Origin: JAWLFI01 sp964525165
GTDB taxonomy: Bacteria > Bacteroidota > Bacteroidia > Chitinophagales > Saprospiraceae
DNA: 64,000 nt
Direction: 5' to 3'
Assembly (NCBI GenBank): GCA_964525165.1
Contig: CAZGGG010000005.1
Coordinates: forward strand, 1 to 64,000
The position numbers and the translations under genes were made by a program. Below are positions 45,080 to 54,586 of the stretch, piece by piece (positions within the stretch are counted from its first letter, which is position 1; each line of letters begins with the position of its first letter). The notes beneath the pieces were generated by a model. The model searched no databases and was not told where the DNA came from. It worked only from the letters and a program-made list of their open reading frames with translations.

Positions 45080-45684
45080 CGAAGAACTTGAACTCCTTCT
45101 CGAATCAACACCATTTCATCACCTGTGCAATCTACTACTGCAGTAGGCTCTACATTTCCGATTCCTCCATCAATGACGGCATCTACCTGATTCCCCCATT
45201 GCTCTTCAATTAGGGAAGGATCAGTATAGTATTCCACTACGTCCTCATCATTTTTCAAAGAAGTACTAAGAATAGGGCGACCAAGCCGCTTAACCATTTC
45301 CAACACAATATTATTATTTGGAATACGCACACCTACCGTCCTTTTCTTGTTCTTGAATAATTTGGGTACTGCATTATTTGACCTTAAGATAAAAGTATAA
45401 GGACCGGGTAAATTACGCTTTAAAACTCTGAAAGTCTCAGTACTAAATTGTGCAGTATATTCTGAAATCTGAGAAATATCATGACAAATAAAGGTGAGAT
45501 TTGCTTTTACAGGATCTAATCCTCTTAATTTACAGATTTTATCAACGGCCGATTGGTTGGCAAAGTCGCAACCTAATGCATATACAGAGTCAGTCGGGTA
45601 GGCAATCACGCCTCCTGCTTCCAGTATTTCAATCACTTGGTCTAGTTTTCTGCCTTGCGGATTTTCAGGGTGTATACTTATCAT
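45076..45684 (-). CDS. YciO/YrdC-family protein
   Basis: 202 aa with the YrdC fold: GGVIAYPTDSVYALGCDFAN, RNLPGPYTFILRS, TVGVRIPNNNIV and ILSTSLKNDED. These variations (ISTSL in place of APSAN) place it with the YciO-like branch rather than true TsaC/Sua5. The cell already has a long Sua5 (4352), so this paralogue probably has another or accessory role. Overlaps mqnA by 4 bp. Confidence 0.88.
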   Translation of the reverse strand: MISIHPENPQGRKLDQVIEILEAGGVIAYPTDSVYALGCDFANQSAVDKICKLRGLDPVKANLTFICHDISQISEYTAQFSTETFRVLKRNLPGPYTFILRSNNAVPKLFKNKKRTVGVRIPNNNIVLEMVKRLGRPILSTSLKNDEDVVEYYTDPSLIEEQWGNQVDAVIDGGIGNVEPTAVVDCTGDEMVLIREGVQVLR

Positions 45685-46418
45685 AATCTATGAACTTTTA
45701 GGTTGTTGCGGCCTGTATAGCCATTAAATTTTTCAAATGCTTTCCAGTGGTCTTGACTGAATCGGTAGGAGATATTTTCTTTAAAATAACTTTCCATATG
45801 TATACTTAAATTAGTCATAGCACTTGAAATTTGGAAATTTTGAAGCCCAAATTCGAGAGAGTTTGCAAATCCTTCTACTTTCTTTGAATCTATCTTTTTT
45901 AAAGAGACCCAAACTGCAAAAATGAAGGGTAAGCCAGTCCACATTTTCCACGCTTTTGAAAGGTCATACTGGTAGGGATACTTTTCTTCATAGGTAAATG
46001 CTCTATCGCCAATGATTAATCCTCCCCGATTATTGGTCAAGAGTTCTTCGTAGCCCTTTGTTCCTTTAGTAAACGGAATATCCCGTTTCCAGTAATGTTT
46101 CATTAATACCCGGGTCAACAAAACGGAAGTTCTACTTTGATAATCCAAAAACAACTCGGTCCACTCTTCCAATGGCTCTGATCCGAAAAGTGCCACCGTT
46201 CTGACAAATCCATCCGCCCCAATGCCATAATCACTGAGAATATAATATTCCTGATTCTCTTGCAGCGCGCCTACAGGTATGAGTGCAATATCAGCTTTTC
46301 CTGCATGTAATAATTCAGCGCATTGGGCAGGATAAGCTTTCACTATATCAAAACCTGCTTTTTCAAGACCCTGGATAAATGGTAATGTATTCAGATAACT
46401 AACGGTGACAATCTTCAT
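45681..46418 (-). CDS. mqnA: Chorismate dehydratase MqnA
   Basis: 245 aa, periplasmic-binding-like fold of the MqnA/MqnD family; dehydrates chorismate to 3-enolpyruvylbenzoate, the entry to the futalosine route to menaquinone. Conserved: VSYLNTLPFIQGL near the start, LHAGKADIALIPVGAL and GLIIGDRAF. No other mqn gene is in the window. Probably co-transcribed with the coiled-coil gene upstream (14 bp) and the YciO-like gene. Confidence 0.88.
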   Translation of the reverse strand: MKIVTVSYLNTLPFIQGLEKAGFDIVKAYPAQCAELLHAGKADIALIPVGALQENQEYYILSDYGIGADGFVRTVALFGSEPLEEWTELFLDYQSRTSVLLTRVLMKHYWKRDIPFTKGTKGYEELLTNNRGGLIIGDRAFTYEEKYPYQYDLSKAWKMWTGLPFIFAVWVSLKKIDSKKVEGFANSLEFGLQNFQISSAMTNLSIHMESYFKENISYRFSQDHWKAFEKFNGYTGRNNLKVHRL

Positions 46419-46432
46419 ATGCTTAGAGTTCC

Positions 46433-47098
46433 CTACTGGTATTCAGAAATTTTCATTTCCAACTCCTTTTTCATTTTCTCTAAATATTCAGCCTGTTTTT
46501 GAATCTCGGGTAGGTAATGCTTTATCTCTTCCAATTGTTTCTTTGAATCTATAAGATCATCATTCAATTGATCTATTTTGTCAGTCAACTTTTCTATCCT
46601 TTTCTTGGTGTCCTTCACATCACTTCTTGCCTGACTTAGCTGGTCTTTTAATTCATCTAACTGATCCATCAAATGAACCTTGTGAACCACTTTGCGGAAG
46701 CGTTCTGACAATTCTAAAAATCGGTTCCGTGTCTTTGCATTCTTTTCGCAGTCCAAATATTGCGTTTGATCCTGTATCCAAAGAGTTACAGTAGAACTAT
46801 CCTGCAGCACTCTTGACGTTAGAGTGATCGTGAGCTCCTCAGAGCTTAAATATTCCCATTGTATATCCTCAATGATAAACTCTTGCAAGCGTTCATCGTA
46901 TATAAAGTGAGCGGACATCTCTTCTGTCCAAGCCCGCACAGCCTTTTTGAAAAGCTTCGCAGGCGTTAATTCTACAGCAAAGGAGGCAGCAGGAAAAAGA
47001 CCATCGCTTTTCGATTCATATCCACAGTTTACTTGAGCAAAAGGAATATGATGTGCAAAAAGCAAGATAATCGCCAGATTGACCATTCTAGTTTTCAT
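46433..47098 (-). CDS. Exported coiled-coil protein of unknown function
   Basis: 221 aa with a signal peptide (VNLAIILLFAHHIPFAQ). Residues 30-115 are a small mixed domain with WTEEMSAHFIYDERL and EWEYLSSEELTITL-like sequence; residues 135-215 are a strong coiled coil (LDELKDQLSQARSDVKDTKK). No enzyme motif. Lies without gap between the carboxylase gene and mqnA. Confidence 0.72.
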   Translation of the reverse strand: MKTRMVNLAIILLFAHHIPFAQVNCGYESKSDGLFPAASFAVELTPAKLFKKAVRAWTEEMSAHFIYDERLQEFIIEDIQWEYLSSEELTITLTSRVLQDSSTVTLWIQDQTQYLDCEKNAKTRNRFLELSERFRKVVHKVHLMDQLDELKDQLSQARSDVKDTKKRIEKLTDKIDQLNDDLIDSKKQLEEIKHYLPEIQKQAEYLEKMKKELEMKISEYQ

Positions 47099-48643
47099 CT
47101 ACAAAGGAATATTTCCATGCTTTTTCAGAGGGCGGTCTACTCTTTTCGTTTGCAGACTCGAAAATGCTTTAATCAATTTGGCCCTTGTGTCCCTAGGGTA
47201 AATGATTTCGTCAATAAACCCTCTTGATGCAGCTCGATAGGGATGAGCAAATTTATCTGCATACTCCGCTTCTTTTTCTTTTAGGGTGGCTTCCGGATCA
47301 TTCGAATCTTTAATCTCCTTTCGGAAAATAATTTCACTAGCTCCTTTCGCGCCCATTACTGCAATTTCCGCACTTGGCCAAGCAAAGTTATAATCCGCGC
47401 CAATATGCTTAGAATTCATGACATCATAGGCTCCTCCATATGCTTTACGTGTGATGACGGTAATTCTTGGCACCGTTGCTTCTGAAAATGCATACAACAA
47501 CTTAGCGCCATTTGTGATGATCGCATTCCACTCTTGGTCTGTACCCGGTAAAAAACCAGGCACATCGACGAGGACTAACAGCGGAATATTAAATGAATCA
47601 CAAAAGCGCACAAATCTTGCTGCTTTCTTGCTGCTGTCTACATCCAATACGCCCGCCAGACTGTAGGGTTGATTGGCTACAATGCCAATTGACTTCCCTC
47701 CTATCCTTGAAAAACCTACAACAATATTATCCGCAAAATCTGGATGAATTTCCATAAAAGTGTCTGGATCACAAATGTGCGTAATGACATCTTTAATGTC
47801 GTAAGGTTGATTAGGATTTTCAGGCACTAAGTGATCTAATTCCGGTCTTATTTCATCTCCGAAATCAAAGGGCAAATCAGGAACCTTCGCATCACAATTC
47901 TGCGGGATATAAGACAGTAAACGTTTGATTTGGTGAACACAATCGATTTCGTTTTTAGCAACCAGATGCGTGACACCGCTTTTGGAAGCATGAGTCTGTG
48001 CACCTCCCAACTCTTCTGAGGTAACTTCCTCATTCGTTACCGTCTTCACAACATTGGGACCTGTAACAAACATATAGGAAGTTTTATCTACCATGATGGT
48101 AAAATCCGTAATGGCAGGTGAATACACTGCTCCTCCCGCACAAGGGCCCATAATAGCTGAAATTTGAGGGATTAATCCAGAAGCCAATGTATTCCTATAA
48201 AAAATATCCGCATAGCCTCCTAATGAGCTAACGCCCTCCTGTATTCTGGCACCACCCGAATCATTCAACCCAATAAATGGAGCACCATTCTGCATGGCTA
48301 AATCCATGATTTTACAGATTTTTTCTGCGTGCGTCTCTGACAATGAACCACCAAAAACCGTAAAATCCTGAGCAAACAAATAAACCAATCTTCCCTCAAT
48401 GGTAGCATATCCTGTTACCACCCCATCCCCTAAATATTTTTGGCTTTCCATTCCAAAATCTGTAGATCTGTGCGTAACAAACATCCCGATTTCCTCGAAT
48501 GAATTAGGATCTACGAGTAACTCTATTCGTTCTCTCGCTGTAAGCTTGCCTTTCTCGTGTTGTTTGTTTATCCTCTTTTCGCCTCCCCCTTTAAGGGCTT
48601 TAGCTCTATTACTTTCCAGTCTTTCTATCTGTTCCTTAGCCAT
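47099..48643 (-). CDS. Acyl-CoA carboxylase beta subunit (carboxyltransferase)
   Basis: 514 aa, two crotonase-like carboxyltransferase domains. Conserved: RERIELLVDPNSFEEIGMFV, GDGVVTGYATIEGRLVYLFA, GGSLSETHAEKI, IGLNDSGGARIQEGVSSLGG, PCAGGAVYSPAITDF, and in the second half VDVPGFLPGTDQEW and ITRKAYGGAYDVM. The size and motifs fit propionyl-CoA/methylmalonyl-CoA carboxylase (PccB/MmdA). No biotin-carboxylase/carrier partner is in the window, so substrate and complex partner remain open. The next genes abut with no spacer. Confidence 0.93.
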   Translation of the reverse strand: MAKEQIERLESNRAKALKGGGEKRINKQHEKGKLTARERIELLVDPNSFEEIGMFVTHRSTDFGMESQKYLGDGVVTGYATIEGRLVYLFAQDFTVFGGSLSETHAEKICKIMDLAMQNGAPFIGLNDSGGARIQEGVSSLGGYADIFYRNTLASGLIPQISAIMGPCAGGAVYSPAITDFTIMVDKTSYMFVTGPNVVKTVTNEEVTSEELGGAQTHASKSGVTHLVAKNEIDCVHQIKRLLSYIPQNCDAKVPDLPFDFGDEIRPELDHLVPENPNQPYDIKDVITHICDPDTFMEIHPDFADNIVVGFSRIGGKSIGIVANQPYSLAGVLDVDSSKKAARFVRFCDSFNIPLLVLVDVPGFLPGTDQEWNAIITNGAKLLYAFSEATVPRITVITRKAYGGAYDVMNSKHIGADYNFAWPSAEIAVMGAKGASEIIFRKEIKDSNDPEATLKEKEAEYADKFAHPYRAASRGFIDEIIYPRDTRAKLIKAFSSLQTKRVDRPLKKHGNIPL

Positions 48644-50818
48644 TTATCTAAGTTGATTTGCTATATTATTAAAATATTGTGCTCTTGCTTGATCCCCTAT
48701 CTTTTGATAAATCTGAGCACCTAAAAGATAAGCCTGTTTGAAATTAGGTCGGGACTGCACACACTGCTCTATATATCGAGCGGCAGATGAATTTTGATTC
48801 GCATTCATTGCAAATAAGGCCAAATAATAATACCCAAGATAATTAGAAGGGTCTTCATCTACCATATCTTGAAGTAAGTTTTGTGCTTGCACAAGACGAC
48901 CTGAATTCGCTAAAGCCAAAGCCAAATTAACGCTGTTCTGTTGATTTTCAGGGTCTAACTCCAAAGCCTTTTCCAAGAAAGGCATGGCTTCTTGAAAATT
49001 CGACTGATTGAGATAGATGCTTCCCAAAGCATTATACGCAATCTCATTCTTTGGATCATATTCAATCTCTTGTCGGAATAAAGAGATGGCTTTATCTGTT
49101 TGTCCCGCCCTCATGGATTTCATACCTTCAAAGGCATAGGGTTCCCCCTTTTCATAAACGGCAGCGATGGGAACTCCGTTTACTTTAATTTGCTTGATGA
49201 CCCGTGTCGAGCCCGGCCAATCAATCGCTCTCATGTGGGCACCATCCATGAATCGGCTCACATAGATAGCATAGTCCCAATCTTCACTGTACCGTTCGCG
49301 ATATCTAGAAAATTTCAGAGCTACTTTATCCCGATAAGACTCATCTAACCAATTTCGAGTAGAATAGCTAAAATTAGTCCGGAGTTTCAAGCCCTCATTC
49401 ATGTTTTCTGACAAAATACCTTCTTGCTCGAGAAACTCAACAGCCTGACGTGTTGAAATACCCCAATAGTCTAACTCATAGTTCCCGAATGCTCCTGAGA
49501 CACCACCTGCAATAGGATTAAAATAAACATAAGGATAAGATATATTGCGAGCGATATGAATTGCCGGTTCTGCGACTAATAACACAACAATCAGAGGAAA
49601 CAACCATTTCTTCTGCCATTTTGAATCGACCCAAGCCCATCCTCTCTCAAAGCCTAAGGCAACAAGAGGTATACTTGAGGCATAAGCAAAATTGAAATGT
49701 CGCCATCCATCGTATAGGGGAGAATCTTTGTACAACACATAAAACAAAGGAAATACAAAAACAAAGGCAGACGCCAGCACTAAAAATGGGGAGGATAGTT
49801 CAAAAATATTTTTCAATTGTAAAAGCAGGATAAGTATTCCCACAAAAAAGAACAGAGGTACTGTCAACCCCATCCAATTAATCAGATACTGTAAAGGTAT
49901 CTCCGTAGACATGACCATATCCCCGGCAAATAAAACTCGGATTGCCACGGGGAAATTAGAGAATGTCGTCAAACTCTCTATGGTATGCTGAATAGGATTA
50001 AGTAACCCATATGGCCACAGTAAAATTCCCAGACTAAACCCGCCTACAAGCGGAATTCCAACATTCATTGCCAACGCTTTGACAGTTGGCAACTTGTGTT
50101 GTTTACTCCATTGAAGGAGGAATAGTAAAGTCCCGACAAAAAGGATATAATATATGAAGACTAATAAACCGCCCGAACGAACAGAAAGTACGTACCCCAA
50201 GCTCAATGTTAGTCCAAGAATCGGTTTCCAATTTATCTTGTGTAGGTTTTTCAAGATTAAGAACATGAAGTAAGCACTCATCACATAACCCGCCGCAAAG
50301 GGAATATCCTTAGGGTTCATAACAGAGTGACCAAAAAACCTTGGACTCAACCACAAGAATAAAACGGCTAAAGAAGCAACTTTCCAATTGGCCAGTAATC
50401 TTGCCCACAACCCTACTCCCAGAATCGTCAAAAAGCCAAATAATGCAATCAAAAGGTGTCGAACAGTATGGTGTGCGCGCTGAGTGGGCTCAAATCCCAG
50501 CGTTTTATTGGTCAGCCCGGACAGAAGCTCAAATCCACCTCCGTAATATCTGATCGCCGGACCCTTCCTACTATTCAGCACAGCTGTATCTGCCATATTC
50601 GTAGCATAAAAATCCATGACCTTTTGAGAATAAGGAACCTGGACATCATCATCTCCATTAATCCCTGTTTGGGTTGCAGAGTAAAATAAAGTGATGAAGG
50701 CAAGACCCGCAATTATAAGGAAGACTGTCTTATAAGAAGACTCAGAAGCGTATCTTGTATGAAACCTTACCAACTCATCCAGCCAATTTTTTGATTGCTT
50801 CTTTTTTTTCTTTGTCAT
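48644..50818 (-). CDS. Polytopic GT-C-like membrane protein with C-terminal TPR domain
   Basis: 724 aa. Short Lys-rich cytoplasmic start, then about 10-11 membrane helices (38-420) with a first loop containing GINGDDDVQVPYSQ, which resembles the acidic loop of lipid-linked-sugar (GT-C) glycosyltransferases; a loop domain (430-560), and four to five TPR repeats from about 560 to the end (KAISLFRQEIEYDPKNEIAY, LEKALELDPENQ). Probably transfers a sugar on the outer face of the inner membrane and binds a partner through the TPRs; the glycosyltransferase reading is inferred from topology. Its stop abuts the carboxylase start. Confidence 0.72.
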   Translation of the reverse strand: MTKKKKKQSKNWLDELVRFHTRYASESSYKTVFLIIAGLAFITLFYSATQTGINGDDDVQVPYSQKVMDFYATNMADTAVLNSRKGPAIRYYGGGFELLSGLTNKTLGFEPTQRAHHTVRHLLIALFGFLTILGVGLWARLLANWKVASLAVLFLWLSPRFFGHSVMNPKDIPFAAGYVMSAYFMFLILKNLHKINWKPILGLTLSLGYVLSVRSGGLLVFIYYILFVGTLLFLLQWSKQHKLPTVKALAMNVGIPLVGGFSLGILLWPYGLLNPIQHTIESLTTFSNFPVAIRVLFAGDMVMSTEIPLQYLINWMGLTVPLFFFVGILILLLQLKNIFELSSPFLVLASAFVFVFPLFYVLYKDSPLYDGWRHFNFAYASSIPLVALGFERGWAWVDSKWQKKWLFPLIVVLLVAEPAIHIARNISYPYVYFNPIAGGVSGAFGNYELDYWGISTRQAVEFLEQEGILSENMNEGLKLRTNFSYSTRNWLDESYRDKVALKFSRYRERYSEDWDYAIYVSRFMDGAHMRAIDWPGSTRVIKQIKVNGVPIAAVYEKGEPYAFEGMKSMRAGQTDKAISLFRQEIEYDPKNEIAYNALGSIYLNQSNFQEAMPFLEKALELDPENQQNSVNLALALANSGRLVQAQNLLQDMVDEDPSNYLGYYYLALFAMNANQNSSAARYIEQCVQSRPNFKQAYLLGAQIYQKIGDQARAQYFNNIANQLR

Positions 50819-50895
50819 CTAATACAACAGTATTCGGGTGAACAATTCTTTGATCCGAGACTGAAGATAAGCAATCAATAAAAAGATATAAAGGA

Positions 50896-51849
50896 TTAAT
50901 TGATGATGACCAAATCCATTAAGCATACATTACCACTATCCGTATGCACTTGAAGAAAATAATGACCCGAGGGTAGATAATCCCAATAGATTTTATTATC
51001 AGAATATTGGAAATGAGAAGAGATAAGTTCACCACTGCTATTCCAAGCTTTCAAATCAAAAACCTTTTGCGAAGAAAACAACTCAGTTGAATATTCGGCA
51101 GGATTTGGAATCAACGCTTCGGGGCAGTCTTGAGAATATCCCTCTCCGGCACTTCTTTTTATCGGGACTCTAACTTGAAAATCGTCGACCAGTCCTTCAA
51201 AGGGAAACCATAAGGTATTATCAGGCGTCCCTGGCCAATCTTCCAAATAAGCTGTCCCTAATTGCCAAAGAGTCATATCAAGATCTGAAATTGACCCAAC
51301 TTGCTCACCAATCAACTGGCCATTTAAGTAAAGCCTTTGGCGATTGGGAATTTTTTCGAAAATAATCCTATTCCATTTATGTAGAACGATAGACTCAGAT
51401 ACGGGTTGACCATATCTTGAACCATTCCACATTTGTCCGGTCAACATACCATCCTTCGTAATATAGATGGGACTTACATAATGATAATTACGATTCGGGT
51501 AGCCATAGTGTTGTATTCCTATCAACGCACCTGGACTTGCTGAACGGAATAAAGCGTGTATTTGAAAAGAATCTCTTTGGTAGACTAAGGACGTGGGTAG
51601 TTCTATTGGTGGGCTACCTGTTTGAAATGATATTGATTGATTGCGTACTCCATTAAAACCATCTTTAAAATCATACACTCCAATTGCATGAAAATCATTT
51701 CCACTTCTGTCTTTTAGATTGCCATTGAAATCGTAGTGCAACAGAATACTATCCATTCTAATTTGAGCAACGGAAAAATGAGTCATAAAAAGAATGAACC
51801 CGACTACAACGCCAATTAATTGAATATAGAATTTTAACATATGAAGCAT
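50896..51849 (-). CDS. Exported LamG-domain protein with T9SS-like C-terminus
   Basis: About 317 aa from the ATG at 51849 (51840 is nearly as good); the longer frame to 51960 runs into the methyltransferase gene and is unlikely. Signal peptide LIGVVVGFILFMTHFSVAQ, then a concanavalin/LamG domain beginning LLHYDFNGNLKDRSGNDFHA and including WNRIIFEKIPNRQRLYLNG, and finally a T9SS-sorting-like end starting at LIPNPAEYSTELF and closing in SGHYFLQVHTDSGN. Likely a surface carbohydrate-binding protein. Confidence 0.8.
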   Translation of the reverse strand: MLHMLKFYIQLIGVVVGFILFMTHFSVAQIRMDSILLHYDFNGNLKDRSGNDFHAIGVYDFKDGFNGVRNQSISFQTGSPPIELPTSLVYQRDSFQIHALFRSASPGALIGIQHYGYPNRNYHYVSPIYITKDGMLTGQMWNGSRYGQPVSESIVLHKWNRIIFEKIPNRQRLYLNGQLIGEQVGSISDLDMTLWQLGTAYLEDWPGTPDNTLWFPFEGLVDDFQVRVPIKRSAGEGYSQDCPEALIPNPAEYSTELFSSQKVFDLKAWNSSGELISSHFQYSDNKIYWDYLPSGHYFLQVHTDSGNVCLMDLVIIN

Positions 51850-51883
51850 TATTATTAGTAACTTTATTCTTAAATATACACCA

Positions 51884-52663
51884 TTGGATTTAAAAGAGCA
51901 ATCAGTTAGTAAAGAAACGACCAGACATCCTTGGGAACTGGCAAGAGCAAAATCAATCAATCACCTAATAAAAGACTACCTTAAAGATTCAGAATCTGTG
52001 ATGGTGGACTTTGGTTGTGGTGATTTGTTCTTTATGGATTATACACTAGATAATTATCCAAAAGCAAAAGGTTACGGCTTTGATATTGGTTTTTCTACCC
52101 AGGATTTGGAAGACCTCTCTTTAAACTATCCAAAGATTATTCCTGTAAATTCTAAAGACAACTTAGATACATTACTTTCTGCCAAACGAGCTGATATCGT
52201 TTTTTTAATGGACGTTATTGAACATGTAGAAAATGACCAACAAATCTTAGAATCGATTATTAAATCGGATTGGTTTGATACAAAAAGTCATCTCATCGTA
52301 ACTGTTCCAGCCTATCAGATTCTATTTAACAGCCATGATGTATTTCTTGAACACTATAGAAGATATACAAACTCAGGTCTAAGTAAAATTGTGACAGCTG
52401 CAGGTTTTGAAATAGTTGAGAAGGGATACTTTTTTAGCTCTTTATTGATTCCCAGAGCAATTAGTAAATTAAAAGAAAAGCTTTCCCCTCCTAAGTCATT
52501 TGAAAAGAGTGAATTAGTTGATTGGAAGGGAGGTGCATCCATAACGAATCTAATAACACAAACTCTTTATAGTGATTTTAGAGTCAATCATTGGTTAAAC
52601 TCCTCCTTGGGTATCACTCCGCCCGGACTTTCAAACTATATGGTATGTCAAAAGCCTGCATAG
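51884..52663 (+). CDS. Class I SAM-dependent methyltransferase
   Basis: 259 aa. SAM motif I VMVDFGCGDLFFMDY (near 38-52), DIGFS, motif II-like ADIVFLMDVIEHVENDQQIL, and LIVTVPAYQILFNSHDVFLEHY with the RYT.SGLSKIVTAAGFEIV end common in O-methyltransferases near glycosyltransferases. The start is not an ATG: TTG at 51884 is the best candidate (a TGA in frame at 51842 limits the frame). It overlaps the GT2 gene by 19 bp, so they work together, probably in glycolipid or glycan synthesis. Confidence 0.85.
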   Translation: MDLKEQSVSKETTRHPWELARAKSINHLIKDYLKDSESVMVDFGCGDLFFMDYTLDNYPKAKGYGFDIGFSTQDLEDLSLNYPKIIPVNSKDNLDTLLSAKRADIVFLMDVIEHVENDQQILESIIKSDWFDTKSHLIVTVPAYQILFNSHDVFLEHYRRYTNSGLSKIVTAAGFEIVEKGYFFSSLLIPRAISKLKEKLSPPKSFEKSELVDWKGGASITNLITQTLYSDFRVNHWLNSSLGITPPGLSNYMVCQKPA

Positions 52664-53364
52664 TTGTCCCTTGCTATAATGAAGCAGATCGGCTTGAAAT
52701 CAACAAATTTCAGCGCTTTATCCAGGAAAACAATAACATTCATTTCTTATTTGTAGATGACGGAAGCCAGGATAAAACTTCCGAGCTATTAGAGAAAATG
52801 TGTCAACATTCTGAGCAGCTTTCATTCACTAAGCTTGCTCGGAATTCAGGAAAAGCGGCAGCTGTTCGCCAAGGTATTTTACATTGTGCTCAAAACTTCC
52901 CTATCGTTGGGTACCTTGATGCTGACCTGGCAACCCCCCTAGACGAAATGTTAAGATTATTAGATATTTACAAACAGAGAGACACAAAATTTTTATTAGC
53001 CTCAAGAGTGAAACGCTTGGGTACTTCCATAGATCGAAAGCCCCTAAGACATATCTTAGGACGAATCTTTGCAACATTAACTTCTATATTGGTAAAACTA
53101 CCTGTTTATGATTCACAATGCGGAGCTAAATGGATAGATAGAGAGGTTGCAACGCAACTCTTTAAAGAGCCTTTCATCTCTAAGTGGCTATTCGATGTGG
53201 AATTATTGTTTAGATTAAAGAAATTTTTACCTTCAGAAGTTCCAAATATTTTGGAAGTTCCATTATACTCTTGGATTGAAAAAGGAAGTTCTAAAATCAA
53301 GATTACAGATACTTTCAACTTCCCTTTTGAACTCTTCAAGATTGCACTGAAATACAAGAAATAA
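52645..53364 (+). CDS. Family 2 glycosyltransferase, dolichyl-phosphate-sugar-synthase-like
   Basis: 239 aa from the ATG at 52645 (the longer frame overlaps the methyltransferase). GT2 motifs: IVVPCYNEADRLE, FLFVDDGSQDKT (DxD-like), ARNSGKAAAVRQGIL, VGYLDADLATPLDEM, and DSQCGAKWIDREV near the end. Resembles polyprenyl-phosphate mannose/glucose transferases such as DPM1 without its membrane domain. Only 1 bp before the aminotransferase gene. Confidence 0.9.
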   Translation: MSKACIVVPCYNEADRLEINKFQRFIQENNNIHFLFVDDGSQDKTSELLEKMCQHSEQLSFTKLARNSGKAAAVRQGILHCAQNFPIVGYLDADLATPLDEMLRLLDIYKQRDTKFLLASRVKRLGTSIDRKPLRHILGRIFATLTSILVKLPVYDSQCGAKWIDREVATQLFKEPFISKWLFDVELLFRLKKFLPSEVPNILEVPLYSWIEKGSSKIKITDTFNFPFELFKIALKYKK

Positions 53365-53365
53365 A

Positions 53366-54562
53366 ATGAAACAACTCTCCCACTTAGCTCAGAATCTATC
53401 AGAATCCGCTACCATAAAAATGGCTCAAATGGCCAGAGACCTTGCGGCAAAAGGAGTGGACGTAATCAGTCTCTCCTTGGGTGAACCTGACTTCGATACG
53501 CCTGCGCATATTAAAGAAGCTGCCAAAAAGGCTTTGGATGAAGGATATACTAAATACACAGCCGTACCCGGACTTTCTGAACTCCGAGAAGCGATCATTA
53601 CCAAATTAAAAAGAGACAACGGAATGGAATTTTCCGCTGATCAGATAGTCGTTTCAAATGGAGCAAAGCAAAGTATTGCCAATTTGTGTTTGGCTTTACT
53701 GAATCCGGGCGATGAAGTGGCTCTTTTCACGCCCTATTGGGTATCCTATCACGATATTATCAAAATGACGGGTGCTCATCCAGTGGAAGTAGCTGCCGGT
53801 ATTGATCAAGATTTTAAAGTACTGCCGGAACAATTAGAAGCTGCCATTACCGAACGAACAAAAATGATTCTGTTCTCCTCACCTTGCAACCCCACAGGCT
53901 CTGTATACAGTGAGCAAGAATTAAGAGCTTTGGCTAAAGTCGTCGAAAAGTATCCTGACCTGATTGTCGTTTCGGATGAAATCTATGAATATATCAACTT
54001 TACCTATCAACATTTTAGTATCGGTAGCATTGAAGCAATAAAGGATCAAGTAGTTACGGTCAATGGTTTTTCTAAAGGTTTTGCCATGACGGGTTGGAGA
54101 TTGGGTTATTTGGCAGCCCCCAAATGGTTGGCAGCCAGCTGCTCAAAAATTCAAGGACAGTTTACTTCAGGGGCCGCTTCTTTTTCTCAAAAGGCTGGTG
54201 CCACCGCGCTGCTATCTGATTTGAGCCCCACCTTCAAAATGAAGGAGGCTTTTCAAAAAAGAAGGGACTTAGTTATTGAATTAATGAGCTCCATACCCGG
54301 ATTTCAATCCAATGTTCCTGAGGGTGCCTTCTATATCTTCCCGAATGTTGCATCACTCTATGGTAAAACAACACCTCAGGGGGACATCATCGAAGACTCC
54401 TCAGATTTGGCACTCTACTTTCTGAGCGAGGCACACGTAGCTGTGGTTGCAGGAGAAGCTTTTGGAGCACCCGATTGTATTAGACTTTCTTTTGCCGCTT
54501 CTGAAGAAGAATTAACGCGAGCATTGTCACAGATAAAGGAAGCCGTACAAGCCTTGCATTAA
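53366..54562 (+). CDS. Class I aspartate-type aminotransferase
   Basis: 398 aa PLP enzyme. Motifs: ISLSLGEPDFDTPAHIKEAA, YTAVPGLSELREAI, VSNGAKQSIANLCLAL, NPTGSVYS, SDEIYEYINF, and the PLP Lys in VNGFSKGFAMTGWRLGY, ending in the substrate Arg of CIRLSFAASEEEL. Typical bacterial AspAT of the alpha/gamma subgroup; aspartate plus 2-oxoglutarate is the likely reaction. Confidence 0.93.
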   Translation: MKQLSHLAQNLSESATIKMAQMARDLAAKGVDVISLSLGEPDFDTPAHIKEAAKKALDEGYTKYTAVPGLSELREAIITKLKRDNGMEFSADQIVVSNGAKQSIANLCLALLNPGDEVALFTPYWVSYHDIIKMTGAHPVEVAAGIDQDFKVLPEQLEAAITERTKMILFSSPCNPTGSVYSEQELRALAKVVEKYPDLIVVSDEIYEYINFTYQHFSIGSIEAIKDQVVTVNGFSKGFAMTGWRLGYLAAPKWLAASCSKIQGQFTSGAASFSQKAGATALLSDLSPTFKMKEAFQKRRDLVIELMSSIPGFQSNVPEGAFYIFPNVASLYGKTTPQGDIIEDSSDLALYFLSEAHVAVVAGEAFGAPDCIRLSFAASEEELTRALSQIKEAVQALH

Positions 54563-54586
54563 TCATAAATGCCTTATCCTAGATGA

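Noticed and set aside
51850..51960. N-terminal extension of the LamG protein
   Set aside because: It reads antisense through the methyltransferase start and removes the signal peptide from the N-terminus.
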